Assembly: GCA_035582835.1 (NCBI GenBank)
Contig: JAYKAV010000666.1
Location: forward strand, 124,001 to 188,000
Length of the DNA stretch: 64,000 nt
Direction: 5' to 3'
DNA from: Phoebastria nigripes
Lineage: Eukaryota > Chordata > Aves > Procellariiformes > Diomedeidae
In this document: positions 10,907 through 24,240 of the stretch, in pieces
Position numbering within the stretch: position 1 is the stretch's first letter
Layout: every line of letters starts with the position of its first letter
Notes under the pieces: model-generated
Seen by the model: the letters and a program-made list of their open reading frames with translations, nothing else
What the model was told of the DNA's origin: nothing
Databases searched by the model: none
Position numbers and translations under genes: made by a program

Positions 10907-13900
10907 ATTTGATTGGAACTTTCCTACTTGCCCTCTNTAGAAAAAAAAAGTGATGCAAAAAAGCTGTAGGTGAATCATTTGCCCTTCTAAAAACTCCCAG
11001 TGTAACTGCTAGTCAAGGTACCTAGAGAAGAAACCATTCCTATTAATTTTTTTTTTGGTTTTGAATATTCCACCAAACATTCTTTTTTCAAAATTGAGAA
11101 GGATGTATGGGTGATTTATTCCTTCACAATAGAAGAGGCAGTGACTTCAGTTTTGTATGTACAGAAAGATGCAAGTATTGTTTGATGCACAGCAGTTATT
11201 GCAAAGACATTACTGCAGGAACGCCCAGATACCGAAGGCTCAGGGCACGCTACAAGGAAAGGTTTTTGGTGGTCATCTCCTGGTCAATGAGCTGTGGCAG
11301 GGAATACGCAACTGTGGGAGTAATGTGAGGTGTTCAAACATCCTCTTTATTGCATATGAATCTACCTGTTTAGGAGAAGGTGGATGCCTTTTTCCTCAAG
11401 TGATCATTTTATCACTTAAATGGTCTACAGTGCATTGAGTCAAAGCCAATGCATGAGAAAACCTTCAGTTTAATTCAGTTGCAGTTCAGGCACTCAAAGC
11501 TCATTGTACCAAACAGTTCCAAAACTTTCAGGTCTGTCAGGAAACAAGCATTGAGTACTACAGTAGAGAGTGTTACAAACCTCTCTTCTCCTTGACCTTT
11601 AACTTATTCAACATCTCTCTTCCCTCTTCATCACATAGATTATCTCATCCTGTGGCAGACTCTGTCCANGCTACAGTTCTGTTCCTGGGTGTAAGATGAA
11701 CTGTGTCCCCATGAGTTTTGAGAAGTCACAGTGATACCAGACAGCTTCCTGTCTACACTTTCCCTCTACCCATGTCCTTCTGACTTTAGAGAGAAGATTC
11801 AGTGAAGTGGGTTTATATCCAGTTGAGTGCATTCTGCAAATGACAGACTCCACGAACTGAAATTCCTGCAGACAGAGAAAAATTCTTCTCTCTATTCCTG
11901 AGAGAAGGTCCCTATTGCACTGAAAGCTATGTATGAAATTCTCAACGTCAGTCAAAATTCCGCATGGAAAGCAAATTGCAAAACTGAAATAGATGTTAGC
12001 TCACCGTGCAAATAAAGCAATTTACATGGTGGTGCAGAAGAGAGAATATTACTCCTATGCCATCTTGAAGATTTTTTTTTAAGACTACAGATTTAATGAC
12101 AAATTCATCTGATGATGGTGACTGTTGTCAACAGTTACTCAGAGTTACCCTCTTTACATCTAAACAAATAGAGCTTCACTTCATGCCTTGCATAATTAAC
12201 TTAACGCTTTTGACAGACATTAAGAACCATGGTTTCCAGCACATCTACATCTAGTTCCAGTTTATGGACTCCAAATTACCTTTGGGTCAGGAGTGTGGTC
12301 CCTTTATAGAAAATTGTAGGTAATTGTAGGATGAACATAATGGAAAGCCTTTAAAGGGGTCAGGTGTTCCAACACGGAGATCTTTCCAATTTGAGCATGA
12401 CGTTAAGAACAAGACTCCCTAAAGGAAGGAAAAGACTTTCACAGTCATTCTCAGGAGTCTTGTCACTTTGAATGTCCCCAGTAACACTGCTGATCTGAAG
12501 GTACATGTAAACCTAGAGCCTGAAGCCAAAATCTTTATTATGTGTTAACTATCATAATTATCAACTCTGTTATACAGAAAATACAGTTCGGGATGCTTAT
12601 GAATCCTCCCATTCTGTGGTGAAAGAGCGAAACTTGAATTCGCATGCAGTGCTTTCTAATGTAAGATAGGCTTCTGGAAAGAAATGGATAAGGTCTTATG
12701 GTATAATCTCTGGTTAATGTTAATCTTTATCCCTTATTTGATGTTTTAAAATCAATATTTCATAGCAGTTATTGTCTAGATTTTTAATGCATCCAGGCTG
12801 AAAACACTTGCCAAGAACTGAGGGATTCTACACTCTTTGTCTCAGACACCCTAGGAAAAAAAATCCTGTATTCCAGTTATTGTCTAGCATTTGAGTTCAG
12901 TGTTGGCAAACTGGTCCCTGCATGTCTTTGAGGCATATGGAAATTGATGATGAAAGTGTCTAGTATAACTAGAAGTATAATTTGATGAAAACTGAAGCAG
13001 TGAACTGTGAGAAACTGCTAAATCAGTGTCATCAAACTCTGCTTGAAAAATAATGAAACAGAAATACCACTAGGACANGAGAAATGCAGGGCGAGGACTG
13101 TGAAACCAGAGAGTAAATACAAAAATTAAGGAAACATACAAGATACTATTTTAATTATTATTTTTGAAACACACGCCCAAAACACAATACAACATTCCTG
13201 TCCAAATTCACTTTACAGAGACAGTGACATCATGTCTCCTCCAAATTGTTCAAGCCCAAATCTTGGCACAAGCTCTTCCAATAGAATACCATGTTTGGCC
13301 CTGGCACTCTCGCATGTCTACCCGTAACCATGTGCAGAATAAGAACAGCACCGTGGCCAATGCAAATCCTAGTTATAGCTCAAGTCCCTAGGGGCAAAAA
13401 AAAAGACGAAAATAGAAAACATATTACAGTTTTAAAGCAATAATATTGCTAAGGAAAATAAAACAAATGTAACCTCAGAAGTAAGATGACATTTATTACC
13501 TAAAAGTTAACAATTCCTGATGCTGTAAAAGCACTCTATAAATAAGACCTGAAGATGGCAGTGAAAAGATCCTGATACTGCTTTATTCATACATTTTGAA
13601 TGAAAACAAAACAAACTTACTTAGAAATCTGAGAGCAAGAGGACAAAGGAAGAAGATACTGTATGTTTTGAGGGTTTGCCTACATCAGTAAATGCACTCA
13701 AATTACTGAAAAAAACATTAATGATTCTATTCAGTTGTACCCATGTTTTGAGATAGCAACATGTGTATGTATGCTCAAGAAAGGGATATAAGCNTGCATA
13801 TTCAAAGACTTGCCAGAAAATTTGTATAAAAAGATCACAGGGAGACAGAGACAGCTGGAAAAATTGGAGCAGGGGCTCCNATTTTCATGCCAGTGTTACA

Positions 13901-14000
13901 CCTAATGCAAAGGGAATGCAGATGATGGACTACAAGCTATATGTTATTCCTCCTGCCACTTAGCAGTGCGCTTGTAGAGCTGAACAAGAACCGGGAAGTA

Positions 14001-14040
14001 ACAAAAAAAAANCCCAAACAAGCAACAAAACAAAACAAAA
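14001..14040 (+). repeat. A-rich CAAAA simple repeat
   Basis: A-rich tract with one ambiguous base, ending in three CAAAA units. It could be a decayed retroposon tail, but no element body is recognisable upstream. Confidence 0.7.
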
Positions 14041-17012
14041 CGACCCAGAAGTGATAGAAAGTGTGCTATTGTAAATTAAAATATTTATGTCAGGACATTT
14101 ATTACAGTCACATCAACATTTTTGTGTAGAAAAGGCAATCATCAAGATCAAGCAGTGGATACCAAGCACTAATTTCTCCAAAGTGTAGTCTGATTTGGAA
14201 ATTTAACTAAACTATACCCACAATCTCACCATGGCATGCACATAGCAGAAACTATGAAATGGAAAATATCTATAAACAAACATCTTTTGAAGGTCCTATA
14301 TCATGCTTTAAAAGAATGATAATGAGAAGTTTCTGCACATGGATTTATCCAGATGAATTATCAATAAGCCTAATTACACAGTTGTGCTAACAAATATCTA
14401 GAAGACTTCTTTCTATTAGGGAATATACAGATAGGAGGCTTAGTAGAAAAGGGTAAGTGGAATCTTGAGAGGATTTTCTGGTAATACATTCAAGTTTCTA
14501 AACTAATCTAGGCATGATTTCCATGGGTTTTGATATCATCTTTTCCCATGAGGTGATCTCAAAACCTACGTGTTAAAAAGTAATTTTCTCTGTCAGTTAC
14601 CGTTAACCCAAACTATGCACTTGAGGGGCCTTCTATCAGTGTTTTTACCCCCTCAGACCTATGGACCACAATTCCGTCTTTTGCGATGTTATTACTGCAA
14701 ATTCAAAACTGTGATCTTATTGTAAAAAATGCCTTCTAAAAGAAAACCAGTTTATAAAATCAGTTTATAAATCTCAGTTAGAATTTAACCAGGGTACCTT
14801 TCTGTCCACCTAGGGTTCCCGTGGATTCCTGTTGTGCGTTCAGATTTGCACACAGCATAGCCTTTGACAGTACCTGAGAGAAGCAGAGTCACAGTGTCTG
14901 TTTGTAGCATCCTCATTGTCACAGTGACCCNTCCATTGAGATGTCTCACCTCTGGAAAGGAGAAGTGAAAAGGGAAAAAATTAAAAATACAAAAATGGCA
15001 ATGCAAAAGGCAAAGGAAAAACTAGGGGTTCAGATCCCAACTTTCCACAAGCCCGGTGGCATATCCAGTATGGGGCTAAGCCTACAAAACTCTATAGCTT
15101 CTAAAACAAATCCAGACCCAAAACTTGCCCAGATTAGCTGATGTCTCTACCCAGATGCGAGATAAACTAATAGTCTGACAATGACTCTCCCATTTAGAAC
15201 AAGGGAACATTTAGAACAACCTTAATAAGGTCAAAATCTAGAATAAACCTGGACAAATGTATATTTAAGCTTCTGCCCAAGCTTCAGAATAAAGGCTATA
15301 CTTTATGTTGTTGGGTCAGAGAGCAGAAGCTACAGAGTCACCTTCATCCCCCTGAAATCCTTGGCTTCACTTCCAGCTAAATTGATGAAATTGAAAGGAG
15401 CAGATGTTCTGCTCTGCCTTGAGATCAGACCCTTATATTTGAGATGAGACATTAGCTGTTGATATAAAAGCTTTTTTTTAAGTATACATGATTTTTAGCC
15501 AGCTATTTCATACGCAAAAACTATTGAACCATGCTATTTCATCCACTGTTGTTTGTTTCTTTCTATTCTTTCAAGTTTAGCCTATCATAAAGCACTCTGT
15601 AAGCTTAAAAGGAGTATTTACCACATATGGGAGTTCTACAATGGGTAAATTACTTCTTCATATCTGGGGGTCTCTATTAAAATGAATAGTGTGAGCCAAT
15701 GAACAGTAAAGGAAGAGATCACCGCTGTCAGTCCACACTTCAGTACTTTCAGTTCAGAATCTGACTAACCATGCACACTCACGTTACTTTGAAACATTCA
15801 CTTATCTTCTGATGAATTTTCATCAGTGTGCTCTTTTCCACATATTTGTCGGATCAGAATGCTCCAGTCACCTACATTCAATACTGCCAAATTAACAAAG
15901 CAAAAATCAATGATTAAAGCCCACAGGCCACAAGATTGCCGTAGTCTGCAAACTGCTTAATTTCCTTTTTTTTTTTTAAACTTTGTTCTTGTTACATTGT
16001 TGTAAGAGTCCCTATGCTGTTATTCTATATTTATATTAGAACGTGTGTACGTACAGCATGTGTACTTATAGAAAAACTCCTGTGGCATTGCTGCTGAATG
16101 AGCTCTGCTCTCCCAGAGATCAGTGTGACCCGAATGCTGCACCCACGGGGAGCTCCACCGACNTTTGATATATATCTTTTGATAGCGGGTGTTAGAGCCT
16201 CTGACGGAAGAGAACTCCAAGGTTTTGGACTATGGGTTCTGCACATGTTGTAATCAAAAATTTATTTCTTTGTGTGACTCACAGGAAAAAGAGTCAAGCT
16301 CTCAGGATTTTAGAAGTCTGGGTTTAAAAATGGAAACAACAGGAAAATATGCTCCTAAACTGTCCAAGAACTGATCCAATAGCCACCGTCTTAAAATACC
16401 TCTGGCCGTACCGATACTGATTTATTACTATTGTTTTGTACTTCCCTAAGAGGAATGACAGGATGAGAGTCATCAGATGAGATATTCTATCTATCTGACT
16501 TATCAAATGGCAGTGTTTTGTAATGACAAACTGTAGTTACAGAATAAGAGGAGTTGGAAGGGCTCAAAAGATACTATAAACTAGGTACACACTCTGTAGA
16601 CTAAAATTTCTCTTTTAAACACAGGGCTGAAGCACAGGCTTCTCAAAGAGCCAAAGGCTCCATTCAGGCCTAGCACAAGCACACTTTCTCAGTTCTCCTC
16701 AGCAGGACTGGAGCAGGGTTTTGAGAAAGATGAATTGGATTCATGTCTAGTGCCTAAAAAGCATCCCTCCCAGCATCAGCATCATCCCATCACAAACCAG
16801 AGCTTCATCTTAGATTTCTTTCCTCCTACCAAGTCCCACTATTTTCAGAGACAATTTGGGATTTACAAGGAACGCAGGATCAGTTTCCTTTCAGATACTA
16901 ACTAAATATTTAAAAGTCAATCTTGCTCCTACTGAAAGAGGTATGAGTTTTACCATTAGTTTAAACAGAAGTGAGATCAAGTTGCAGACTTACAAACCTG
17001 CACCTATTATAC

Positions 17013-17031
17013 TTTTTTTTTTTTTTTTTTT
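17013..17031 (-). repeat. T19 homopolymer
   Basis: Nineteen T on the plus strand. It might be the poly(A) tail of a minus-strand retrocopy, but no recognisable body lies to its right. Confidence 0.8.
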
Positions 17032-20000
17032 AGCTTGGAATTTTATGTACAAGAAGGTCACTTCAAAAGCAAACCCAAATGTAACGTACTTGCAATTTAA
17101 GACTCCCTAACACTGACAGAGCAGAGTAAAGGTGTCGCTCTGTAACAGAGGATGTGGATAATGGTGTCATCTAGGCTGCACAAATCTATACAGATTCCCT
17201 TTTAAACAGTAGCTGGTGCTAAATTTGAAGTTCTTATCTGTAAGTTAAAGGCAGACTCCACCAGCACTCAATGATTTATGCTGCCCGCTCCAGAAGCCAT
17301 GCAGCTTCAGGAATTTTTTTTTGTTAAACTCCTCTTCACACACCAGTTTGAAAGTCTCATCCAACAGATATCACGGGAATCCCAGCCAGCAGTTCATCGG
17401 TACACAGCCTCCTTCACTGAAGCCAGGATTTGCATTTCCTGTTTTGAGAGCAAGACAATTGTGAAGTCGTGGACCTAGACAGATTTTATTAACAAAAGTC
17501 TCCATGTCCAATAACCCACTTGTCGCTATTCCTAATTTTGGCTCTCATAGCATTTATTTGGTACAGAAGGATGCACGCAACATTTTAAATATCTACACTA
17601 AAAATGAATATTAGAAAATCCTACATTGTATTTTACCTGTCAGAGGTCATCAGAAGCTGTATTTCAAGAAAACTGAAGGCATTAGATGTAGTTTGCCCAG
17701 TAGATTAATACTGAGCTGTGAACTTTCATCTTCTGCAGCAAGATTTCCATCCAACTGACATAGAACTGACATGCAGTAACACTTACAACCAGGGGGATCC
17801 AATTTAGACGGAGTTCAAATGGTTTCAAGCTACGCATAGGTCACAGAGGTAAAGTATGCATAAGAGAGCTGGCTTTAATCAGAAGGTTTTCAGTAATGTC
17901 ACACCAGAATTGATAGGCCACATTGAAAATGAACTGGATGTTAGGCTTGAGAATTAAATTACCAAATATATTTAAATATTCTGAATATATTCTTTAAGAC
18001 ATTTTCACAAGCCCAAAATGGTTTGGGGTTTTTTCCAGAACGATAGAAAAAGACACGGAATTTTGCACAAGCATTAAAAAAACTTCTTTCCCATGTGGCA
18101 TCATACCTGTGATGTCTATCTTTGGAAACTTTTGGGGAAGAAATGTGATCCAAAAGAAAAACAAAACAGCTCTATTGTGGGTGACAGTTTGGAAATAATC
18201 TGAAAAAAGACTCAACATTTTCTCCATAATGGAGCGTTAGAACATAGGAAAATTGAGAGGGACAGAAAGGATTACAGTGAGAGAGAGGATTTAGGAAAGG
18301 CCAATTTTAATGCAGTTATCAAATGCTGACCTACTTGTGGAACAGGCAGGTGGAATCGCCATTTNACATTTCATACTAAAGAACAATGCGAAAATGAGAG
18401 GAATCATTGAAAGACATGCCATTGAAAGACAACGTGTTACTCTCTTGAGACTTTTAAAGGCTACATTCCACCCAGAAGCCCCTGAACCTGTCAGGTGTTC
18501 TTATTTCAAGTTTCCCTCATCAGTTTGGCTGTATCCAAATCAGCCCTGTGCCCTCCTTTTCACGTAGATAGGCTGTGAGCTTATCTCCATGCCATTAGAG
18601 ATGCCAGGAAATAAACTGGGAAACAGCTCAGTAATACAATGGAAAGCATCCCACCTTTTGTACAGTCATTCCTACTGGTTTGCACTCTGCTTAAGAACTG
18701 CTGCTCAGCATAAATAAAAAAGCAACTACTGCACAAAGCCTAGCAGACAAGGTATGTTGAGTTTCTGAAGATTTTCACTGAATTTTGTTATGAAAAGGAT
18801 TAAAAATCCTTACTGCTGTGCCTTCTACAATATCCTCTCTGCAAAAATTCAAGTCAATGCCACGAAGAGAAGGGGGAACTTGAAGTCTGTCACTAGAAAT
18901 ACAGTGCTGGATCTCATGTCATATTACAGCAAGCATGTCTCGGCTTAGATCAGCAAAGCAGAAGCAAGGAACCTGGCAGAGTGGGATCCAGGGTTTTCTT
19001 ACTGAATACTCACCCAGAAGCAGCATCACAACCAACAAAATTACACCTTCGTAACCCATTAATTTCACTGCATCCTGCACTGATGATTTAAAACGTATAA
19101 GCAGGAAAGTAAAACCAAGGAATTCAAAACCAGCGTTTCCTTAAACAGGATAAATTAGGGCTTGTTGAGTTCCTTACTATTAGAAACCAGATTGTTTCCA
19201 GTACCTGGCTTGCTCATTTACCTCTATTTCAGGTAGCTCTTTACAGAACTCTAAGATGTGTAATACAGGCATAACTTTAAACACTGGACTAGCTAAAGTG
19301 TCCCCATCTAGGTTAGTAAAATAAATAGTTAAATTTTTTCCCAAAACTAGGAGGCTTTTAAAGACCAATCCATCACTGCTCTCTAAGTCCATATCCATTT
19401 TTCTTCCTCGTACTGAATGAACAAGTGGTTTATCACAGTCAGAAAATCATTTGTCTTATGAAGTTGTGTCTTTCATTTGTTGCTCTCACTCACTGGCCAG
19501 ACTAGTATCACAAAATTAGATGTGCTATTCCTCAATTCTAATTACACTGCACAGTTCAATTTCCTACATGTTCTCAACTTTGTAGGAAAAATAGCTGTAC
19601 TGCATGAATAGTCCACAGAAGCCAAATATTAAGAGATTCTTTCTTTTCTTCCAGCATACCAGGTCATATAATTCTTGAATTATGAAAAAGTCATTTTTCT
19701 TACTTGTNGTTGGCACCTTGTCTTAACAAAATAAGATTCTAAAATAACAAGAACTAGCACATGTGCAATCGCTCCAAATCCTCCACATAACCCATTCAGC
19801 CCTTCCTATATTCACCCTGTGTAACTCTGAAGCCTTTGATTATCTGTGTTTGCATTTCCACATGTAATTGCACAATTCTAAGCTGATGGACTTAAGAGCA
19901 CAGGGACTGCACCTAAGCAGAAGTGCAGCATACTCCTGTAATTAAAACATTTTACAATAAAGTGAGATGCAGCTTTCCTTCTTCATTTTTGCTGGAAAAC

Positions 20001-20789
20001 CATTCTATGCTGCTTTTTGCCTTTTAACACATCCTAATGACTCATGGCATTTAAAATGGAGTTAAATATTTTTCTTAACACAGCTGTATATGTTTTATTT
20101 CATACTTTTGCCAAGATTCCTCATATACTCTTCCAACTATTACAGTCTTCCTTTCATGTTTTTAATTTTTAGTTTCCATGCTTCCATAAAATACAAGTTG
20201 CTGAATAATCTCTAAGCTCATGGCTGGAAGTATCTCTTTATGCCACCCCACAGCTACATGGAACCTTGGACAGACTTTAACACCCATCTTTTTGGGCTTC
20301 TTTTCAGAAGCTGTCCATTAGACTCTAGCCCCGGGTCTCCTCCTTGCTTCCCTGAAGCACTCCATCATTAAAGCACTGTCCAAGGTTCTCTTATCTTCTT
20401 CCACTAATCATGAGTTTTATGAGCTGTCTCCTTAGAAATGCAAAAATCTCACAGTAACTGGAGAATTTAGCAGATTAGCATGTCCTCCTACCAAAGAACA
20501 GCTGATGCATCTGAGCTTTTCATCCTCCTTGAAGGATTGTATTTATTTTTACATAGTGAAATAGAGAAAAATATTGTATTGTTAGGATGCATCTCAGATC
20601 AACTGAATGTGAAATGGGAAACATGTTTAGTTGTACTCTTCAAATCCTTGCTAGCAGAATGCCCTTATGTGGCAATGAACGCGGCTTCCTTCAATCTGCC
20701 GCTAAATGACTCCATCCTATCCTGCTTGTTAATGATCTGGCTTCAGTTACTCGTCTTTCTTACCAGTGCAACACATCTGGCACAAAGGC

Positions 20790-21105
20790 TTTCGTGTTAA
20801 AGAAAATCCAATTAGTGCAGAATGCTTCAGTACATCCCTTTGACAATGCAAAAATATCATGCTTTCACCATCATATCCTCTACACTGGAAAGTCTGTGAA
20901 TCCTAAAGCTTTGCAGTGACCTACTCACTCCTCCAGCAAAACAGATTCTTAAGCAGGAAGGTAGGGCTCATCTGGAAGGGAACAAGCACTTCCACGAAGG
21001 CTGACCTGAAACTGTGGAATGAACTGCCTTAGGAAAAAAGGGATCATCTCAAATCTTCCCCACCATCTGCTCCAATTTCAAGGCACATTTTAGGAACTTG
21101 TTTTA
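20790..21105 (+). mobile_element. Ancient LINE fragment (L2/Rex1/CR1-like), 3' end of ORF2
   Basis: Decayed reading frames carry landmarks of the C-terminal part of a non-LTR retrotransposon ORF2. KIQLVQNASVH (about 20802-20834) matches the LQLVQNAAAR region of the reverse transcriptase. LKLWNELP (21006-21029) matches the conserved PKLWNSLP motif. FKAHFRNLF (21077-21103) matches the FKxxLKxxLF end of the protein. A TAG follows LWNELP directly and FKAHF is in another frame, so the copy is dead. The order and spacing of the three motifs make the call solid at the level of an L2/Rex1/CR1-type element. The family is not resolved. The 5' limit is uncertain. Confidence 0.75.
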
Positions 21106-23989
21106 AATTTAACATTAAAAAGGAATCCGCATGCGTATTTAAAAAAACAAAACCAAAACAAACATAAAGAGAAAATAAAAACAAACCCTACCAAAAACAA
21201 CAGCTTACAGAGCAGATTGCTCCACTGGGGATCTTCAAAAATAAAACAACCCCCCCAGCTGCTACTGAAGAGGTGCTAGAACATAGACATGAGATAAAGA
21301 GTTTCTAAGCCTTCCGAAGGGCTGCTTTGAGTGCCGTTTAAGGAGTCAAGCACAGTATGGCCCAGAGCAGTAATTTTGCTGTAGAAATGAAGATGACAGA
21401 ATGGAAACAACTATGCCTTAACATCAACATTTTATCCACACCAAGCATTGCTCACAGATTTCTCCTCACGCTGCTTTTAATTCATTGTCTTCCCAGGCTC
21501 TACTCAGAGCTTACACTTCTCTCCAATGAATTGCCCAACTTATTTTATGTCAGCTGAAAAACCCTCATACTGATTAAGAATAATGTTTTCCTCATTGAAT
21601 TAAAAAAAATACGCAATACCCATTCCCATTAAACTGACACTGGATAGTGATGCTACATAGGACTTGAGAAGTTTCATGTTTTTCAAATGATTAGCATCAA
21701 AATCTCTCTATAAAAATAAAGTAAGGACAATGATAACAGTTAAGCTATCTCCTCTGTGTGGCTGCACACCACNTTTAAAAAAATCAGCAGAGGATGTTTA
21801 TTTTAGTCCTAAATATGATTTATCTGTTGTTTCTTCAGCATTCATATTTCAACAGCCTCCAAACCGTTAAGCTATCCCATGAGACACATATCCAAAAACA
21901 TCCTTAACCATCTCCATTTCCAGAATAACAGAATATGTGGATCTGAACATTCTGGTTAGCTGGCTCATAGCGACCAAAGGGTCGATCGCCTGGGAAATGA
22001 CAGGAACTATAAGGGTTAACTTGTGGGCTACCTCAAAACACATTCGTGTTCTTTTGCAATAAAACACCAAACTTAATGACCATCAGATAATGGTTGCATG
22101 ATCTGAGATTTGGAAATCCTAGACACATTCAATTGCTTTCTCTGATTAGGTCTGTACTTATTTGGCATTACCAGAGATATCTCAATCCCTGAATAATTAA
22201 CCTACAACCAATATGTATGAAATTGCCTCACTAAGCTCACTATCCAGGACTGTTTGCTGTTAAATTAGTAGAATAAATAATTTACACCAAAAAAGTGTGC
22301 ACAAGATAGTGCGAATAAACCTGGGGGAACTTGTTCATTATTTGCAAGAAAATTGGATGAAACACAATTCCCCAAGTAGAGGCCATTCTGTAGAGTAAAA
22401 GGTGTATTAGTATTATTGCAGCATGTAGGGAACAAATGAAGTCTCATGACTGTTCTCTTCAGAGTATGCTCTCTTCATTAGCCTTTTCTGCAGAGCTACC
22501 AATACATGTAATATATTGTACATATGACAACACAGGAGACTGAATGTTTGCATATGAAGTACATTTCTTAGAGGAAAAAAAAAATCACAAAAGTATTGTA
22601 GATTTATCATCACTCTTTACTGAATAAGCAAGGAGCTAAAAGAATAATATTTAACACCAAAATGGCAGCTGTGTATCATTTGGAAAATCCACAAATCACA
22701 TTTTCCAGTGGCAAAGGTTACTATTGCTAACTCTAAATGCTCAAGAAAATTGCTCTGTAAATTTGTAATTCACAGGATTTGTATAATTTTAAGATCATTT
22801 CAAAATGAACTGTTGATAAAACTTATCTCTTGCAAAGTTCTGCACAGTTACTCATACAGCTCTTGCTCCAGCACACAATGAATTGGTGAGCGTCTTGGCA
22901 CTAATGTCACTGGGAGCTGAAACAGGCCCTGCCGGCAATGAAAAACAATACTGATTCTTGTTAAAACTTCAGAAATAGTTTAAAAATAGTTATTCTAAAG
23001 GCACATTCAGAATTCCCAACTAAAAATTGACATTTAGAAAGAAATAAATAAAATTCACTGCGAACAATTTGAGAACAATTTGGCACAGAAACTAGTGCTG
23101 AGGCCAAAACAGAGTTTATGACTTTTGCGTGGGCCCATTTCCCATTAGTTTCCTGAAAACTGCAAGCTCCTGTACTCAAATTGTTTGTAGTGCTCGAAGG
23201 TACAGCTTTCCTTACACAGCAAGGTACAAGGAAGAAACTCTCTCTGTCCGCTGTGGCTTGAGCTTTGTTACAGAAGCACCGCTTCCCTGCCCTCCCTGGA
23301 CTACACAACCCCCTGAAGAGGTGCCCAGGCAGGGAACGTCCTAACCTAAAGAACCAGCTCCAAGCACCTTCTGCTCTTCAAGCTATGTTTTTCCTACAAA
23401 GAGAGATGGTCACCAGTCTTGTGCTCTTGCTGCAGCCCAGGGACAGAGCCACAGGCACATTTACCACACCCAGGGAAGGTGCAGCAGAGTCCCTGGCTGG
23501 ATCCAGCCTCTTGTTTAAGTTTGAATTAAATGCTAGGTCTCAGCCTGATTTGTGGCAGTTTGCTTTTTTTTATTATTTGATAGCAAGTATCCTGGGACAT
23601 GTTTCCTGACCTTGCTCTGTATTCATGCTGGAAACACAACAATCTTTTTTATAAAAAAAATAAACAATTCTCCCTAGATTATGAATCATGTAGTTGCATG
23701 ACCTGGGTCCCAATGCTTCTTCCCGCAATCTATCTTATTTAATACTGAAAGAAATCATAGATATGAATGCCAGCTTACCTGTTCTTCTACAAAACAATTC
23801 TGGGGATACCAATTTCACTCATTTCATTCATCTTTATCCCAAAAGAACAACAAAAAAAAGGTTAGCCCTGTGGAGTAAAAGGTGTCCCAATGTCATTGTT
23901 GCATGCAAGGATCAGATAAGCACCTGGTTTGTTCTGTCTGTGAAGACAGCTTTATCCAAATAAAGCATAGTGCATTTTATCATTCTGTA
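21106..23989. other. Noncoding stretch, 21.1-24.0 kb
   Basis: No gene recognised. An A/C-rich simple region lies at about 21140-21195. A slightly GC-richer patch at 23130-23520 contains short frames on both strands (71-115 aa) without family features. A local CpG-containing inverted repeat (CGACC, four-base loop, GGTCG) occurs near 21970-21985. Confidence 0.6.
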
Positions 23990-24240
23990 ATGGAAAAGAC
24001 CTGTCACTCTTTGAAGATCGTCATATGGTCGGTGGCCGGCAGATAATGGACTGTTAAGTGTCAAGGTGACTGGCTTTGAATGTGCACAAAACTAAAAATT
24101 ATAGACCTGTCATTCCATAGGCAGGCCACAATTAGCTGTCTATGCAACTTGAAATTTCCATTTTGCCAGCTGAATAATCAATTGGCTACAGTTTCTCAAT
24201 ATAGATGCATTTTTAGGCTCTTTGCACTCAGGATTTTCTC
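23990..24240. promoter_or_regulatory. Candidate conserved noncoding element
   Basis: About 250 bp of complex sequence free of simple repeats and without a useful open frame. Motif-like segments include a retained CpG-containing GGTCGGTGGCCGGC, the homeodomain-type core CAATTAG, and ATCAATTGG. It has the texture of deeply conserved vertebrate noncoding elements. Conservation itself cannot be seen in one sequence, so this is a guess to be tested. Confidence 0.25.

Larger units (their letters stand above)
10907..20789. other. Noncoding stretch, 10.9-20.8 kb
   Basis: AT-rich sequence without a recognisable gene. It contains simple repeats (A/C-rich CAAAA units at 14001-14040 and T19 at 17013-17031) and short local duplications (CAGTTTATAAA twice near 14749-14770, ATTGAAAGACA twice near 18406-18431). 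Open frames are all under 100 codons and unrecognised. Intron or intergenic DNA is the best reading. Confidence 0.65.

Noticed and set aside
23130..23520. Slightly GC-rich patch considered as a CR1 copy or coding exon
   Set aside because: No CR1 words in order, no CR1 3' terminal octamer repeats, and no splice-bounded frame with a recognisable product.
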